Assembly: GCA_003996215.1 (NCBI GenBank)
Contig: QJPP01000829.1
Span: forward strand, 496,001-560,000
DNA: 64,000 nt
Origin: Jaltomata sinuosa
Taxonomy: Eukaryota; Streptophyta; Magnoliopsida; Solanales; Solanaceae
Direction of reading: 5' to 3'
How positions within the stretch are numbered: the first letter of the stretch is position 1; each line of letters begins with the position of its first letter. Below, in pieces: positions 37,010 through 49,515 of this stretch. A model generated the notes under the pieces. The model was not told the origin of the DNA and made no database searches. It saw only the letters and a program-made list of their open reading frames with translations. A program made the position numbers and the translations under genes.

Positions 37010-39318
37010 TCTAACGACCGGGTCCGTCGTTATGGGTAGTCTAATCGTTCCAAGTTTTAGAGTTAGAAAACTCCGGGTTTGGGAGTTTGAAATTCTGGGC
37101 TAGGCTAGGCTCGGCCGGTTTTGGAGCAATGTAGAGTCTAGGGAAATCCAGGTAAAAATGTGTTTAGGTGTCTTAGATTGAGCTAGTTTTCCACGTAGCT
37201 AAGACAGAAAGGAGTCCAGGAGACATTTCAAAATCGCATTTGGGTAAGTAGAACTCTCGGAATCGCGTTTGGCGTGAAAGGGTTATTTCGGGATGTCGGG
37301 GGAAACAAGTGTGTTATGAAATGGCCAAAACTGGCAAATTTATGGACTTTCTGCCCGTGATGAGCGCTGTCATGCGAGATAGCGGCTACCGCTATAGTGG
37401 TAGAAATTACCACTATAGCAGAGGTCAAGGGGCGGTCAACTCACTTAAGACCGCTATAGCGGCAGATGACCGCTATAGCAGGACCGCTATAGCGGAGCGG
37501 GGATCGCTATAGTGGGCCGACAGGTTTTTAATGCAGAAACAACTCTCAAAACATCAGAATTTCACAAGTTTGTTTTGGGAGAAGGGCTGGGCGAATTCAG
37601 GAAATTTTCTTTATTCCGCCGCCAAAAATCATTCCTAAGGTAAGGTTTTCGTTCCCCACACTTTGTAATATGTTTCCTATGCGGTAGAAGTGCTAAGAGG
37701 GAAATTGGGGAAGGTTAGAATGACTTAGGGATGATGGAATGCGGGAAAGAAGGGGGTTCCAAACATGTATGTTCTTGGGTGTTGATTTAAGTACGTTAAA
37801 ATGATCATAGGCTGTTTAATTTCCTGTTTTGTCCATAAAAAATGATAAGACTAGGAGAATTAATGGTGGAAATCCCAAAAAAAGGGTGGAATGATCATGG
37901 GTAGCCTGGGGTTTGGGGATTTGGTATAATCCGGGTAATGTATGGGCCTGTATGTTAATTGTATGTATTATGTGTTATTTTTAGACCAAGAACGCGAGAG
38001 GAATCCGGAACACGTAAAAGCTCGGGTTGAATAGAGCTTGGAACATTTCGAGGTAGGTGATGGCTTTCGTATTTCTGTGAATGTGTATATTCATTGTACT
38101 CGTTGTCTAAGTAATTGTGTGCATTACATTGCTTAGGGGAATTGTGTGAAATGTCTAAGTTTGGTTTACAGTCTATGTTTGAATGGTTGTACTTGTTGGC
38201 TTTACAAGTTGTGTGCATTCATCTATTGACTGTTGTTATTGACATTCGGTTGGCTCGGGTACCACGCCTGGTATTGGTATAAAACATGGTTGGCACGGGT
38301 ACCATGCCTGGTATGGATATAACATTCGGTTGGCACGGGTACCACGCCTGGTACAAGTTTACTTTATTGCACCTTGCATTGTCATTGACTATTGTATTGC
38401 ATTGGTTGATATTGGTTCCGTGAGATGACCGGGTTGTTTTACTGAATGTGATACTTGATATTGGTTCCGTGAGTGGACCGGGATGTTTTACTGGATGTAA
38501 TACTTGGTAATGGTTTCGTGAGTGGGCCGGGTTGTTATTGAAAAGTTCTATTGATTCGTGGTCTTTGAGTGGCAAAGAACTGTTGTATGACTGTTGAGTT
38601 GGTCTTGGTTTAGGCCAGGTAAATCACAACTTGTGGTATTGTCTAGAGGGGATTCCAGGGTGGGTACAGGCTAGACGGTTAAGTGTGGTTATGGTTTTTC
38701 TTGTTGATGGAATAGAACCGTAAGATATGGATTTATGTGGTAACAAGCTAGGTAGAGACCTGTAGCCTAGAGATGCATGTGATATTTGTTGCATGTTTGC
38801 CATACTTGTTACTGGATTTTGCATACTATTTATATAGTGTTTTCTTGAATACTGGCTGATGATCCTACCACTACACAGTGGTGGTGTACTGATACTGCAC
38901 TTGTCTTTCTTTTGGTGAGTACAGGAAATCTTCCAGCGGCTGACACGAGACCTCAGATTTAGCACCGACGTTTCCGATCTTCAAGGGTGAGCTGTCGATT
39001 CGAGCTACCTTGGGATTATCACTAGAGTTTTAGTCCATTTGTTCGGACTTAAAAACTATTTCTTATTTTTTTTAGGGTTGCATCCCCGTACTCTAGATTT
39101 GGTATTGATGTTTGGTACAATGACTTTTTGTTCCTAGGTGGGATTTTCTGCAGATAATTAATTATGATAAGTTTCTGAGTAGTTGATCTTATTTTCCTTT
39201 CTAGTTTACTTTGATGCTTGCTGGTCTTAGGCTGTTAGTCTAGGCAAGGGTGGAACTCTATTGGTTTGCTCATCCGGGGGTTGGGTGGGTTCCACTCATG
39301 ACGGGTTGGGTCATGACA
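37010..39318 (+). repeat. 5' LTR of element C
   Basis: The segment is 2309 bp. It contains a CGCTATAGCG palindrome cluster (37378-37517) and three GGGTACCACGCCTGGTA units (38255-38355), and ends GGTCATGACA. Confidence 0.9.
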
Positions 39319-39322
39319 AAGT

Positions 39323-39335
39323 TGGTATCTGAGCC
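39323..39335 (+). promoter_or_regulatory. Primer-binding site of element C
   Basis: TGGTATCTGAGCC follows the 5' LTR by four bases and resembles the initiator Met tRNA complement. One base differs from the consensus TGGTATCAGAGC. Confidence 0.75.
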
Positions 39336-39538
39336 TAGGTTCATTGATCTCGTTGTACCAAATTAGGTCAAGTAGAGTCTTGCGGAACGGTGCAGAGACG
39401 TCCGTACTTTTCTTCGAGAGACTACACGGCTTTAGGAAAAACTGTCTCTTCTTCTTTTCCTTCGTGCTATAACTCGATTCCAATTGGTATCTGGTGACAC
39501 GAATTGGTATCTAACTTCATTCACTCTTCTGTCCGCAG

Positions 39539-41003
39539 ATGGTTACTACAAGGAATAATGGAGCAAGGCCAGCGGTCCCAGTAGCGGGCCCGGCAGTCTG
39601 TGGAAGAGGTAGAGGAAGAGGCAGAGGGCGCGCTAGAGCCACACCCACCAGGTATGGAGCTCGAGCTGTGGCCGAGGTTCGCGGGGCAACCCCTACACCA
39701 CCTCAGGATCCTGTGGCAGAAGAGGTGGACGTGGTTGTGGAAGATGAAGGAGCTCAAGAGGAGGCTGCACCAGTTGGGGGTGCAGGCCTTCCTACTATGA
39801 CACCAGAAGCTTTTAAGAAGGCGTGGGATATTCTGAGTGGGTTGGTTGGTGCTTGAGCCATCCCGCAGCTGATGTAAATCAAGCCTTGGATACTCAGCCA
39901 ACAGTTACTACAACGCCAAGGATGGATTCAACTTCGGGCACAAATGATCTCCTCAGGCCAATGCTAGGCCGAGTGATGACAGGTAATAAGCATGAGATTC
40001 TGACCAAGTTCCTTAAGCTGAAACCTCCGATGTTTCAGGGTACATTCAAGGAGGATGCCTATGAGTTCATCCTGGATTGCCATGCGAGGTTGCACAAGTT
40101 GGGTATAGTACGTCAGCACGGGGTGGAGTTTGTCACTTTTCAGCTGCAGGGTGATGCCAAGCAGTGGTGGAGGTCTCATGTTGAGTGTCAGTCATCTATC
40201 CTACCTCCACTGACTTGGGAGCAGTTTCATGCATTGTTTCTAGATAAGTACGTTCCCCATACTTTGAGGGACCGGAATAAGAATGAGTTTCTGAACTTTG
40301 AGCAGGGTGGCATGTCGGTCTCAGCTTATGAGGCTAAGTTTCATACGTTGTCTCATTTTGCTACACAAATATTAGGTTCCAAGGAGGAATGGGGGCCCGG
40401 TTGTTTGTCAAGGGTCTAAATAGTGATCTGAAGGTACTGTCAGTGCATATGACTTCTTCAGGAAAGGGTTTTATCGATGTGGTGGACTATGTGAAGAAGA
40501 TTGAGTGAGTTAGGCAAGCGGGGTAGGCTAAGTCCTTAGCCAAGAAGCCCCGGAATGAGGGAAACTATGGTGGTTCGTACTCCAAGGTCCAGCATCAACA
40601 GGCTTATCCGGCCCGTCCTATTCAGTCAACTCTGCCAGCTACTACAGGTGGTCATCAGGGAGCTCAGTCTTCAGCTCCTAGAGGCCTGGGAGCATCATAT
40701 ACATCAGCTAGCAGGCCTATTTTGGATCGTGGTTGCTTCCATTGTGGTGAGTTGGGCCACTTTAAGAGGGAGTGTCCACATAGGCAGGCAAGTAATCAGG
40801 GTCAGCATCAGACTAGAGCAGTGGTTCCGGAAGGCAAATGTGGTAATGCTAGGGGTCATCCATAGGGTGGGCGAGGTAATTTCCAGGGAGGTCGAGGAGA
40901 CCGAGGGAATGGCGGCGCATGCAGGGGTGCGGCGCAGCCAGCTCGGGAAGTTGCTCGAATTGATGATCGGGCACATTGCTATGCTTTTCCAGGAAGGACT
41001 GAG
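39539..41003 (+). pseudogene. Element C gag with zinc knuckle, frameshifted
   Basis: It starts MVTTRNNGARPAVPV and shifts frame near 39850 after LSGLVGA. Capsid-like text (KFLKLKPPMFQG, YEFILDCHARLHKLG) continues to about 40385, where a second frameshift occurs. Two stops follow near 40500. The zinc knuckle CFHCGELGHFKREC remains readable at about 40733-40776, with another stop at about 40863. The product would correspond to the particle-forming Gag of element B. Confidence 0.85.
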
Positions 41004-41640
41004 GTGGAAGCCTCAGATGCGGTGATCACAGGTACTATTCTTGTCTGTGATAAAATGGCCTCAGTATTATTTGACCCAGGATCTACATATTCTTATGTGT
41101 TTGTTAGTTTTGCATTGGGTCTGAATTCGAATTGCGATATCTTGATTCCCTTATCTATGTTTATACCCCAGTGGGAGAGTCGGTGGTTGTGACTCATGTA
41201 TATCATTACTGTTCTGTTGTGTTTGTGGGGTTACATACTTGGGTAGACTTGGTAATTTTGGATATGGCTGATTTTGATATTATCTTGGGTATGACATGGC
41301 TATCTTCTTATCATGTTGTGTTGAACTGTAACACTAAGACTGTAGCTCTAGAGATTTCAGGCAAGGATAGGCTAGAGTGGGAAGGTGTGTACAGGCCTAA
41401 GCTAGTTAAGATAATATCGTTTGTCCGGGCTAGGAAGCTAGTGGGGAGGGGGTGTATAGCCTTCTTGGCTCATCTCCAGGATGATAGTGTGGAGTCTCCT
41501 CCTATTGATTCAGTTCCAGTGGTTTCTGAATTTTTAGAGGTGTTTCCAGCGGACTTGCCTGGCATGCCTCCGGACAGAGACATAAATTTTTGTATTGATT
41601 TGGAGCCAGGCACTCATCCCATTTCCATCCCTCCGTATAG
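41004..41640 (+). pseudogene. Element C protease region, frameshifted
   Basis: The active-site-like segment LFDPGSTYSYV lies near 41069-41101. A frameshift falls between about 41110 and 41150. Downstream text (FVGLHTWVDLVILDMADF, ILGMTWLSSYH, EISGKDRLEWEG) matches element B. The block leads into the reverse transcriptase without a break. Confidence 0.8.
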
Positions 41641-42560
41641 AATGGCTCCGGAAGAGTTAAGGGAACTTAAGACTCAGCTACATGAACTCCTAGATAAAGG
41701 ATTTATATGTCCCAGTGCTTCACTTTGGGGGGCTTCGATTTTGTTTGTGAAAAAGAAGGATGGTAGTATGTGGATGTGCATAGACTACAGACAGTTGAAC
41801 AAGGTCACCATCCGGAATAATTATCCTTTATCCCGGACAAATGATTTGTTTGACCAGCTTTAAGGTGCATCGGTGTTTTCAAAAATCGATTTGAGGTCGG
41901 GGTACCACCAGCTAAAGATTAGGCCTGAGGATATTCTGGTAACTGCTTTTCGAACTCGGTATGGACATTACGAGTTTCTAGTAATATCGTTTGGTTTAAC
42001 CAATGCACCTGCAACATTCATGAGTTTGATGAATGGGGTGTTTGTGAAGAACTTTGCTTTTATTGGTACTCACCTAACCAGGCTGACACAAAAGGAGGTA
42101 CCATTTGTGTGGTCCGACAAGTGCGAGGAGATCTTCCAAAAGCTCAAGACACTTTTGACCATGGCTCCTATATTGTTCCTGCCGATTGAAGGTAAAGACT
42201 TTATTGTTTACTGTGATGCTTCACATTCTGGTTTGGGTGTTGTGTTGATGCAGGATAGGAATGTGATAACCTATGCATCCAGGCAGTTGAAGGTGCATGA
42301 TAAGAATTACCCGACTCACGATTTAGAGTTGGCAGCGGTGGTTTTCACTTTGAAAATCTGGAGACACTACCTTTATGGTGTCAAGTGTGAAGTATTCACA
42401 GATCATCGCAGTCTGCAGCATGTTTTCAATCAGAAGGATTTGAATCTGAGGATGAGAAGGTGGATGGAGTTATTGAAAGATTACGATGTGACCATTCAGT
42501 ACCATCTGGGTAAGGCTAATATGGTGGCAGACGCATTAAGCCAGAAAACTGTTAGCATGA
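41641..42560 (+). pseudogene. Element C reverse transcriptase (core deleted) and RNase H
   Basis: The reverse transcriptase begins with RMAPEELRELKTQL and reaches a TAA at 41861-41863 after FDQL. It resumes with FSKIDLRSGYHQLKI and stops matching after SLMNGVF near 42043. The next residues, VKNFAFIGTHLTRL, belong to the connection domain. The catalytic Asp-Asp block and thumb, about 100 codons present in element B, are missing. RNase H is better preserved than in B, with VYCDASHSGLGV, LELAAVVFTLKIW, TDHRSLQHVF and VADALS. Confidence 0.85.
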
Positions 42561-43699
42561 GTAGCTTGGCTTGTTTGGGGGTGTCCAAACGACCATTAGC
42601 TAAGGAGATTCAGGCTCTAGAGGCCAAGTTCATGCACTTGGGTGTCTCAGACCAAGGTGGGTTATTGTCCAACATTGAGGTCAAGGCCACCTTCATAGAG
42701 GAAATAAAGGCAAAACAGTTTCAGGATCCGAAACTGGGCAAGTTGCAAAGTAAAGTGATATCCGGGGAGTCCAGAGATGTCATGTTAGACTCTGGTGGTG
42801 TATTGCATTTTAGGGAGAGGATTTGTGTTCCTCAGGTTAATGATATGATTCTAAAAATTCTGACAGAAGCTCATGGTTCGCGGTACTTAATCCATCTGGG
42901 TGTAATCAAAATGTATAGGAACTTGAGGCAGCGTTACTGGTGGCCCGGGATGAAAAGGGACATAGTTGATTTTGTGTCCAAGTGTCAGAATTGCCAGCAG
43001 TTAAAATATGAACATTAGAGACCTGCAGGACTACTTCAGAGAATGTCAATTCCAAATTGGAAGTAGGAAAAGATAGCCATGGATTTCGTGGTGGGTCTCC
43101 CCAAGACATTAGGGAAGTATGACTCAATTTGGGTCATTGTTGACAGGCTGACCAAGTCTGCTCATTTCATTTCGGTCAGGGTAGATTACAATTCACAGCA
43201 GTTGGCCAAAATCTACGTGAAAGAGATTGTAAGACTGCATGGGGTACCACTGTCCATCATTTCAGACAGGGGTACGCAGTTTATTTCTAAGTTCTGGGGC
43301 AAGTTACATGAAAAGTTGGGTACACAACTCACCTTTAGCACAGCCTTCCATCGTCAAACTGATAGTCAGTCAGAGAGGACGATTCAGGTATTAGAGAACA
43401 TGCTAAGAGCATGTGTAATGGATATCGGTGGTCATTGGGAGCAATTTCTACCATTGTGCAAATTCTCGTACAACAACAACTACCACTTTTGTATCAATAT
43501 GGCACAGTTCGAGGCCTTGTATGGGAGAAACTGTAGATCACCAGTTGGGTGGTTTGAGGAAGGTGATGTGGAGCCCCCGGGTGTAGACTTAGTAAAGGAA
43601 GTGCAGGAAAAAGTAAGGGGCATACAGACCAAGTTATTGGCTGCTCAAAATAGGAAGAAGGAGTATGCAGATCGTAAGGTCCGGGACATGGACTTTTAG
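42561..43699 (+). pseudogene. Element C integrase
   Basis: An H2C2 zinc region (HGSRYLIHLG and CQNCQQLKYEH) ends in a TAG at 43016-43018, and another TAG lies near 43063. The core then carries MDFVVGLP, SDRGTQFISKFW and SERTIQVLEN, giving a readable DDE triad. It continues through FEALYGRNCRSPVGW to a TAG at 43697-43699. Confidence 0.85.
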
Positions 43700-44191
43700 G
43701 TTGGTGAACAAGTATTGCTAAAAGTGTCACCAATGAAAGGGGTTATGCGGTTTGGTAAGAAAGGCAAGCTTAGCCCTCGGTTTATCAGTCCATTTGAGGT
43801 CCTTGATATTGTGGGGCCAGTGGCTTACAAGTTAGCACTGTCACCTAGTTTGTTGAGCGTCCATCCGTTATTTCATGTATCCATGATCAAGCGATACCAT
43901 GTGGATGGGGACTACATCATCAAGTGGGATGAAGTACTTTTTGATAAAGATTTTCGTTATGAGGAGGAACCGGTTGTGATTCTTGCTCGGGATGTCCGGA
44001 GGTTAAGGACAAAGGTGATTGACATGGTGAAGGTTCAGTGGAAGCATCGTTCGGTTGAGGAAGCCACTTGGGAAACCGAGAAGGACATGCGGGACAAGTA
44101 CCCTCAACTGTTTGAGGATTCAGGTACTACACTTCCTTCCTTTTATTTCTGTAATTTCAGGTTTAATTATTTGGGGACGAATGATGGGTAA
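43700..44191 (+). pseudogene. Element C integrase C-terminus and chromodomain
   Basis: Directly after the TAG the frame continues VGEQVLLKVSPMKGVMRFGK, then KLSPRFISPFEVLDIVG. It ends with chromodomain text (VKVQWKHRSVEEATWETEKD). The stop is at 44189-44191. In chromoviruses this domain usually binds methylated histone H3; aromatic cage residues were not checked. Confidence 0.8.
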
Positions 44192-44203
44192 ATTGGTATC
44201 TGT
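44171..44203 (+). promoter_or_regulatory. Polypurine-tract region of element C
   Basis: TTGGGGACGAATGATGGGTA precedes AATTGGTATCTGT at the 3' LTR start. The GGGGACGA run is the likely plus-strand primer. The same sequence block precedes the 3' LTRs of elements B and D. Confidence 0.55.
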
Positions 44204-46500
44204 TGTAATGATTTGGTCTGTCGTTATGGGTATTTCAGTCGTGCCAAGTTTTAGAGTTAGAAAACTCTGGGTTTGGGAGTTTGAAATTCTGGGATAGGCT
44301 AGCCTCGACCGGTTTTGGAGCGAGGTAGAGTCTAAGGAAATCTGGGTAAAAATGGGTTTAGGTGTCTTGGATTGAGCTAGTTTTCCATGTAGCTAAGACA
44401 TAAAGGAGTCCGGGGGACTTTTTAGAATTGCATTTGGGTAAGTAGAACTCCCAGAATCGCGTTTGGCGTGAAAGGGTTATTTCGGGACGTCAGGGGAAAC
44501 AAGTGTGTTGTGAAATGGCCAAAACTGGAAAATTTATGGACTTTCTGCCCGTGACGAGTGCTGTCACGTGTGATAGCGGCAAAAATTATCGCTATACCGG
44601 CAGTCAAGGGGCAGTCAACTCACTTAAGACTGTTATAGCGGCAGATGACCGTTATAGCAGGACCGCTATAGCAAAGCAGGGAACGCTATAGCGGGCCGAT
44701 GGATTTTTAATGCTGAAACAACTCTCAAAAAATTAGAATTTCACAAGTTTGTTTTGGGAGAAGGGCTGGGCGAATTCAGGTGATTTTCTTCATTCCTCCA
44801 CCAAAAATCATTCCTAAGGTAAGGTTTTCGTTCCCCAGTCTTTGTAATATGTTTCCTATGTGGTAGAAGTACTAGGAGGGAAATTGGGGATGGTTGGAAT
44901 GACCTAAGGATGATGGAATGCGGGGAAGAAGAGGGTTCCAAACATGTATGTTTTTGGGTATTGATTTAAGTACGTTAAAATGATCATAGGCTATTTAATT
45001 TCCTGTTTTGTTCATAAAAAATGATAAGACTAGGAGAATTAACAGTGGAAAAGCCCAGGAAAAGGGTGGAATAATCATGGGTGGCCTGGGGTTTGGGGAT
45101 TTGGTATAATCCGGGTAATGTACGGGCCAGTATGTTAATTATATATATTATGTGTTAGTTTTAGACCAAGAATGCGAGAGGAATCCAGAACACAGGAAAG
45201 CTCGGGTTGAATAGAGCTTGGAACATTTTGAGGAAGGTGATGGATTTCATATTTCTGCGAATGTGTATATTCATTGTACTCGTTGTCTAAGTAATTGCAT
45301 GCATTATATTTCTTAGGGGAATTGTGTGGAATGTCTAAGTTCGGTTTACAGTCTATGTTTGAATGGTTTTACTTGTTTGCTTTACAAAGGGTGTGCATTC
45401 ATATATTGACTGTTGTTGTTGACATTTGGTTGGCTCGGGTACCACACCTGGTACTAGTATAACACATGCTTGGCATGGGTACCACACCTGGTACGGGTAT
45501 AACATTCGGTTGACACGCATACCACGCCTGGTACGGGTTTACTTTATTGCATCTTGCATTGTTTCATTGACTATTGTATTGCATTGGTTGATATTGGTTC
45601 AGTGAGAGGACCGTGTTATTTTACTGAATGTGATATTTGATATTGGTTCCGTGAGTGTACCGGGATGTTTTACTGGATGTAATACTTGGTAATGGTTTCG
45701 TGACTGGGCCGGGTTGTTATTGGAAAGTGCTATTGATTTATGGTCCTTGAGTGGCCAGGAACTGTTGTATGGCTGTTGATTTGGTATTGGGTTAGGCCGG
45801 GTAAATCACTACTTGTGGTATTGTCTAGAGGGGGTTTCACGGTGGGTTCGGGCTAGACGGTAAGGTGTGGTTATGGTTTTTCTTATTGATGGAATAGAGC
45901 CGTAAGATATGGATTCATAAGGTAACAAGCTAGGTAGAGACCCATAGTCTAGAGATGCCTGTGATATTTGTTGAATGTTTGCCATACTTGTTACTGGATT
46001 TTGCATACTATTTATATACTATTTTCTTGAATACTGGCTGATGATCCTACCAGTACATAGTGGTGGTGTACTGATACTGCACTTGTTTTTCTTTTGGTGA
46101 GTACAGTAAATCTTCCAGCGGCTGAGACGAGACCTCATATTTAGCACCGACGTTTCTGATCTTCAAGGGTGAGCTATCGATTTGAGCTACCTTGGGATTA
46201 TCACTAGAGTTTTAGTCCATTTGTTCGGACTTAAAAACTATTTCTTATTTTGTTTTGGGGTTGCATCCCCGTACTCTAGATTTGGTATTGATGTTTGGTA
46301 CAATGACTTTCAGTTCCTAGGTGGGATTTTCCGCAAATAATTAATTATGATAAGTTGCTGAGTAGTTGATCTTATTTTCATTGCTAGTTTACTTTGATGC
46401 TTGCTGGTTTAGGCTGTTAGTCTAGGCAAGGGTGGAACTCTATTGGTTCGCTCATCCGGGGGTTGGGTGGGTGCCACTCACGACGGGTTGGGTCGTGACA
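44204..46500 (+). repeat. 3' LTR of element C
   Basis: The segment is 2297 bp and pairs with 37010-39318. It starts TGTAATGATTTGG and ends GGTCGTGACA. It carries a decayed CGCTATAGCG cluster (44572-44697). Confidence 0.9.
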
Positions 46501-46995
46501 CTATTTAAAATTCAAAGTTCCCAAATTCAAGTTAATAATCTAATTCAAGAACATAATTCCAAATTCAAGAACCAACCTAATTCTACTTCAAAAAATCATT
46601 CCTAAATTTGAAAATTAATTCTTAACTCAAAACTAACAAACTTAACTTAAAAAAGCTTAACTTAAAAAAACTAAGTTTGAAGAACCTAATTCAAAAGGTT
46701 AAAGTTAAATACTAATTCAAGATTCTAAAACAAAACCCAAAACTAATTCAAGAACCTATTTCAAATTCAAGTTAATAATCTAATTCAAGAACCTAATTCC
46801 AAATTCAAGAACCAACCTAATTCTAGTTCAAAAAATCATTCCTAAAGTTGAAAACTAATTCTTAACTCAAAACTAACAATTTAAACTAACAAACTTAACT
46901 TATAAAAAGCTTAACTTAAAAAAACTAAGATTCAAGAACCTAATTCCAAATTCAAGTTCAAGTCCTAATCCTAATTCAAGTTCCAAATTCAAGTT
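46501..46995. repeat. Tandem repeat array block 4
   Basis: Two index phrases occur in this short block (near 46605 and 46845), lying between elements C and D. Confidence 0.85.
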
Positions 46996-48759
46996 TGTAA
47001 CGACTGGGTCCGTCGTTACGGGTAGTCCAATAGTGCCAAGTTTTAGAGTTAGAATACTCCAGGTTTGGGAGTTTGAAATTCTGGGCTAGGCTAGCCTCGG
47101 ACGGTTTTAGTTTGAGGTGAAATATAGGGAAATCTGGGTAAGGATTGGACTAGGTGACTTGGGTTAAGCTAGTTTTCCGCGTAGCCAAGACATAGAGGAG
47201 TCCGGGGGACTTTTCAAAATTGAATTTGGGTAAGTAGAACTTCCGGAATTGCGTTTGACATGAAAGGGTTGCTTCAGGCCGTCGGGAGAAGCAAGTGTGT
47301 TGTGAAATGGCAAAAACTGGTAGATTTTCTGGACATTCTGTCCGTGATGAGCGCGACCACGCGTGATATCAGCCACATCTATAGCGGTGGAAATTACCGC
47401 TATAGCGGCGGTCAAAGGGTGGTCAACCTGCTTAAGACTGCTATAGTGGCAGCCGACCGCTATAGCAGAGCGGGTACCGCTATAGCGAACCGACGGGGTA
47501 TTAATGCAGAAATATTCCCCAAAAACATCAGTTTTTCACAAGTTCATTTTGAGAGAAGGGCTAGGCAATTCCAGGCATTTTTCCTCGTTCTTCTGTCAAA
47601 AATCTTCCCTAAGGTAAGGCTTTCGTTCCCCAAACTCTGTAATACGTTTCCTATGCGGTAAAATTGCTAGGATGGAAATTGGGGAAGGGTTGGAATGACC
47701 TAGGATGGTGGAATTTGGGGAAAGAAGGGGATTCCAAGCATGTATGTTCTTGGGTATTGTTAATAGTATGTTATTATGATCATAGGTTGTTAAATTCTCT
47801 ATTTTATCCATAAAAATGATAGAACTAGGGGATTTAACGGTGGAAAGCCTGGTAAAAGGGTGGGATGATCATGGATGGCTTGGGGTTTGCGAATTTGGTA
47901 TAGTCTGGGTAATGTGCAGGCCTTGTGTGTTAATTATATGTACTGTGTGTTATTTTCAGACCAAGAACGAGAAAGGAATTCTGGTAAAAAGGATGCGAAA
48001 CCATGGATTCGGTCCTGCAGGACCGACAAGAATGCCTCCACGGAGCCAAAAATGCACGGTTGAAACTGCTTAGTGCCCAGGTAGGCTAGGTTTTCATGAG
48101 TAGTTAGACATGTTTACTTTCCGTACTTGTTGTATAGTAGAAATAGAGAATCTATGTTTTAGGCCTCCGGATATGAAGTCTGGCGGATTCGGGATTGGTT
48201 GTGTTGTTTCTAGGATGTAGAAAATGGCTGGTCTTATGAATGTTATTACGTGTTCAATTTATTCATATTGACGTGATAAAATGATGGGTTGAGGGACTAG
48301 CGTGTCGAGAAGGTTTGGGGAACTGGAGAAGTGCTTGGAGCACGGGAAATGGGAATATGAAGCTCCTAGGTGGGGTTTCAGGAATGTTATTGCTTGAGGC
48401 TTAACGGCGGTCTGGCTAAGGTTAGAAAAGGGAAGCGTGTTGCATGCTTGTGTGTTTATCTAAAAGGGAAATTGCTAGTTACATGTTAAAATAAAAAGGG
48501 TGAACCTGGAAATAGTCTTCGGACGGGAATTGATGGTTCGTAGTTGTACCCGGAAAGGGGTAGGTGATGGTTTATGATTTTCTGTGAATGTTGTATATTC
48601 ATGTACTCATGTCTAAGTGATTGTATGCTTTACATTGCTTAGGAAAGTTGTGTGGAATGTCTAGGTTCTTTTTTACAGTCTGTGTTGGACGGTGTTTACT
48701 TATTGGTCTTACAAGTTGTGTGTGTTCATCTATTGACTGTGGTTACTGACATTCGGTTG

Positions 48760-49100
48760 GCTCGGGTACCATGCATGGTACAGGTTACTATTTGAATGGC
48801 ACGGGTACCACGCCTGGTACAAGTTACTATTTGGTTGGCACTGGTACCACACCTGGTATAGGTTACTATTTGGTTGGCACGGGTACCATGCCTAGTACAG
48901 GTTACTAATTTGTTGGCACGGGTACCATGCCTGGTACAGGTTACTATTTGGTTGGCACGGGTACCACGCCTGGTACAGGTTACTATTTGGTTGGCACGGG
49001 TACCACGCCTGGTACAAGTTACTAATTGGTTGGCACAGGTACCACACCTGGTACAGGTTACTATTTGGTTGGCTCGGGTACCATGCCTGGTACGGTTTTA
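48760..49100. repeat. Tandem repeat, 38-39-bp GGTACC unit, about nine copies
   Basis: Each unit reads TTGGCACGGGTACCACGCC then TGGTACAGGTTACTATTTGG with small changes. The GGTACC cores are quasi-palindromic. The unit exists in three copies in the LTRs of B and C and is expanded here. Confidence 0.9.
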
Positions 49101-49234
49101 TTTTACTGCAGCATTGCATTGATACTATTGCGTTGCATTGATTGTTATTGGTTCCCTGAGTAGACTGGGCTATTTTTATTGAATTGTGATGTTTAATGGT
49201 GGTCCTTGAGTGACCGGGAATTCTGATATGTCTG

Positions 49235-49515
49235 TTGTGTTTGGTCTTGGTGTAGGCCGGGTTGTTATATCATGTTATGAGTTTGGTCTTTGTATAGGCC
49301 GGGTTGTTATATCATGTTATTAGGTTGGTCTTGGTTTAGGCCGGGTTGTTATATCATGTAATTAGTTGGTCTTGGTGTAGGTCGGGTTTTTATATCATGT
49401 TATGAGTTTGGTCTTGGTGTAGGCCAGGTTGTCGTATCATGCTATTAGTTGGTCTTTGTGTAGGCCGAGTTGTTACATCATGTTATGAGTTTCATCTTAG
49501 TGTAGATCGGGTTGT
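49235..49515. repeat. Tandem repeat, ~45-bp unit, about seven copies
   Basis: GGTCTTGGTGTAGGCCGGGT and TGTTATATCATGTTATGAG alternate through the block. The same unit occurs inverted in the solo LTR at about 62225-62510 and is reduced to single copies in the LTRs of B and C. Confidence 0.85.

Larger units (their letters stand above)
37010..46500 (+). mobile_element. Element C: Ty3/gypsy chromovirus retrotransposon, TSD CTATT
   Basis: Duplications CTATT lie at 37005-37009 and 46501-46505. LTRs are 37010-39318 and 44204-46500. They differ at roughly 17 of the first 127 bases by eye, so C is older than B. The left LTR starts TCTAACG instead of TGTAACG. The gag-pol order matches element B, and the sequences are clearly the same family in opposite orientation. 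Many stops, two or more frameshifts and a large deletion in the reverse transcriptase make this copy inactive. Confidence 0.93.

Noticed and set aside
25405..46500. Elements B and C considered as endogenous pararetrovirus
   Set aside because: They have LTRs, 5-bp duplications, integrase with DDE residues and a chromodomain, and no movement protein.
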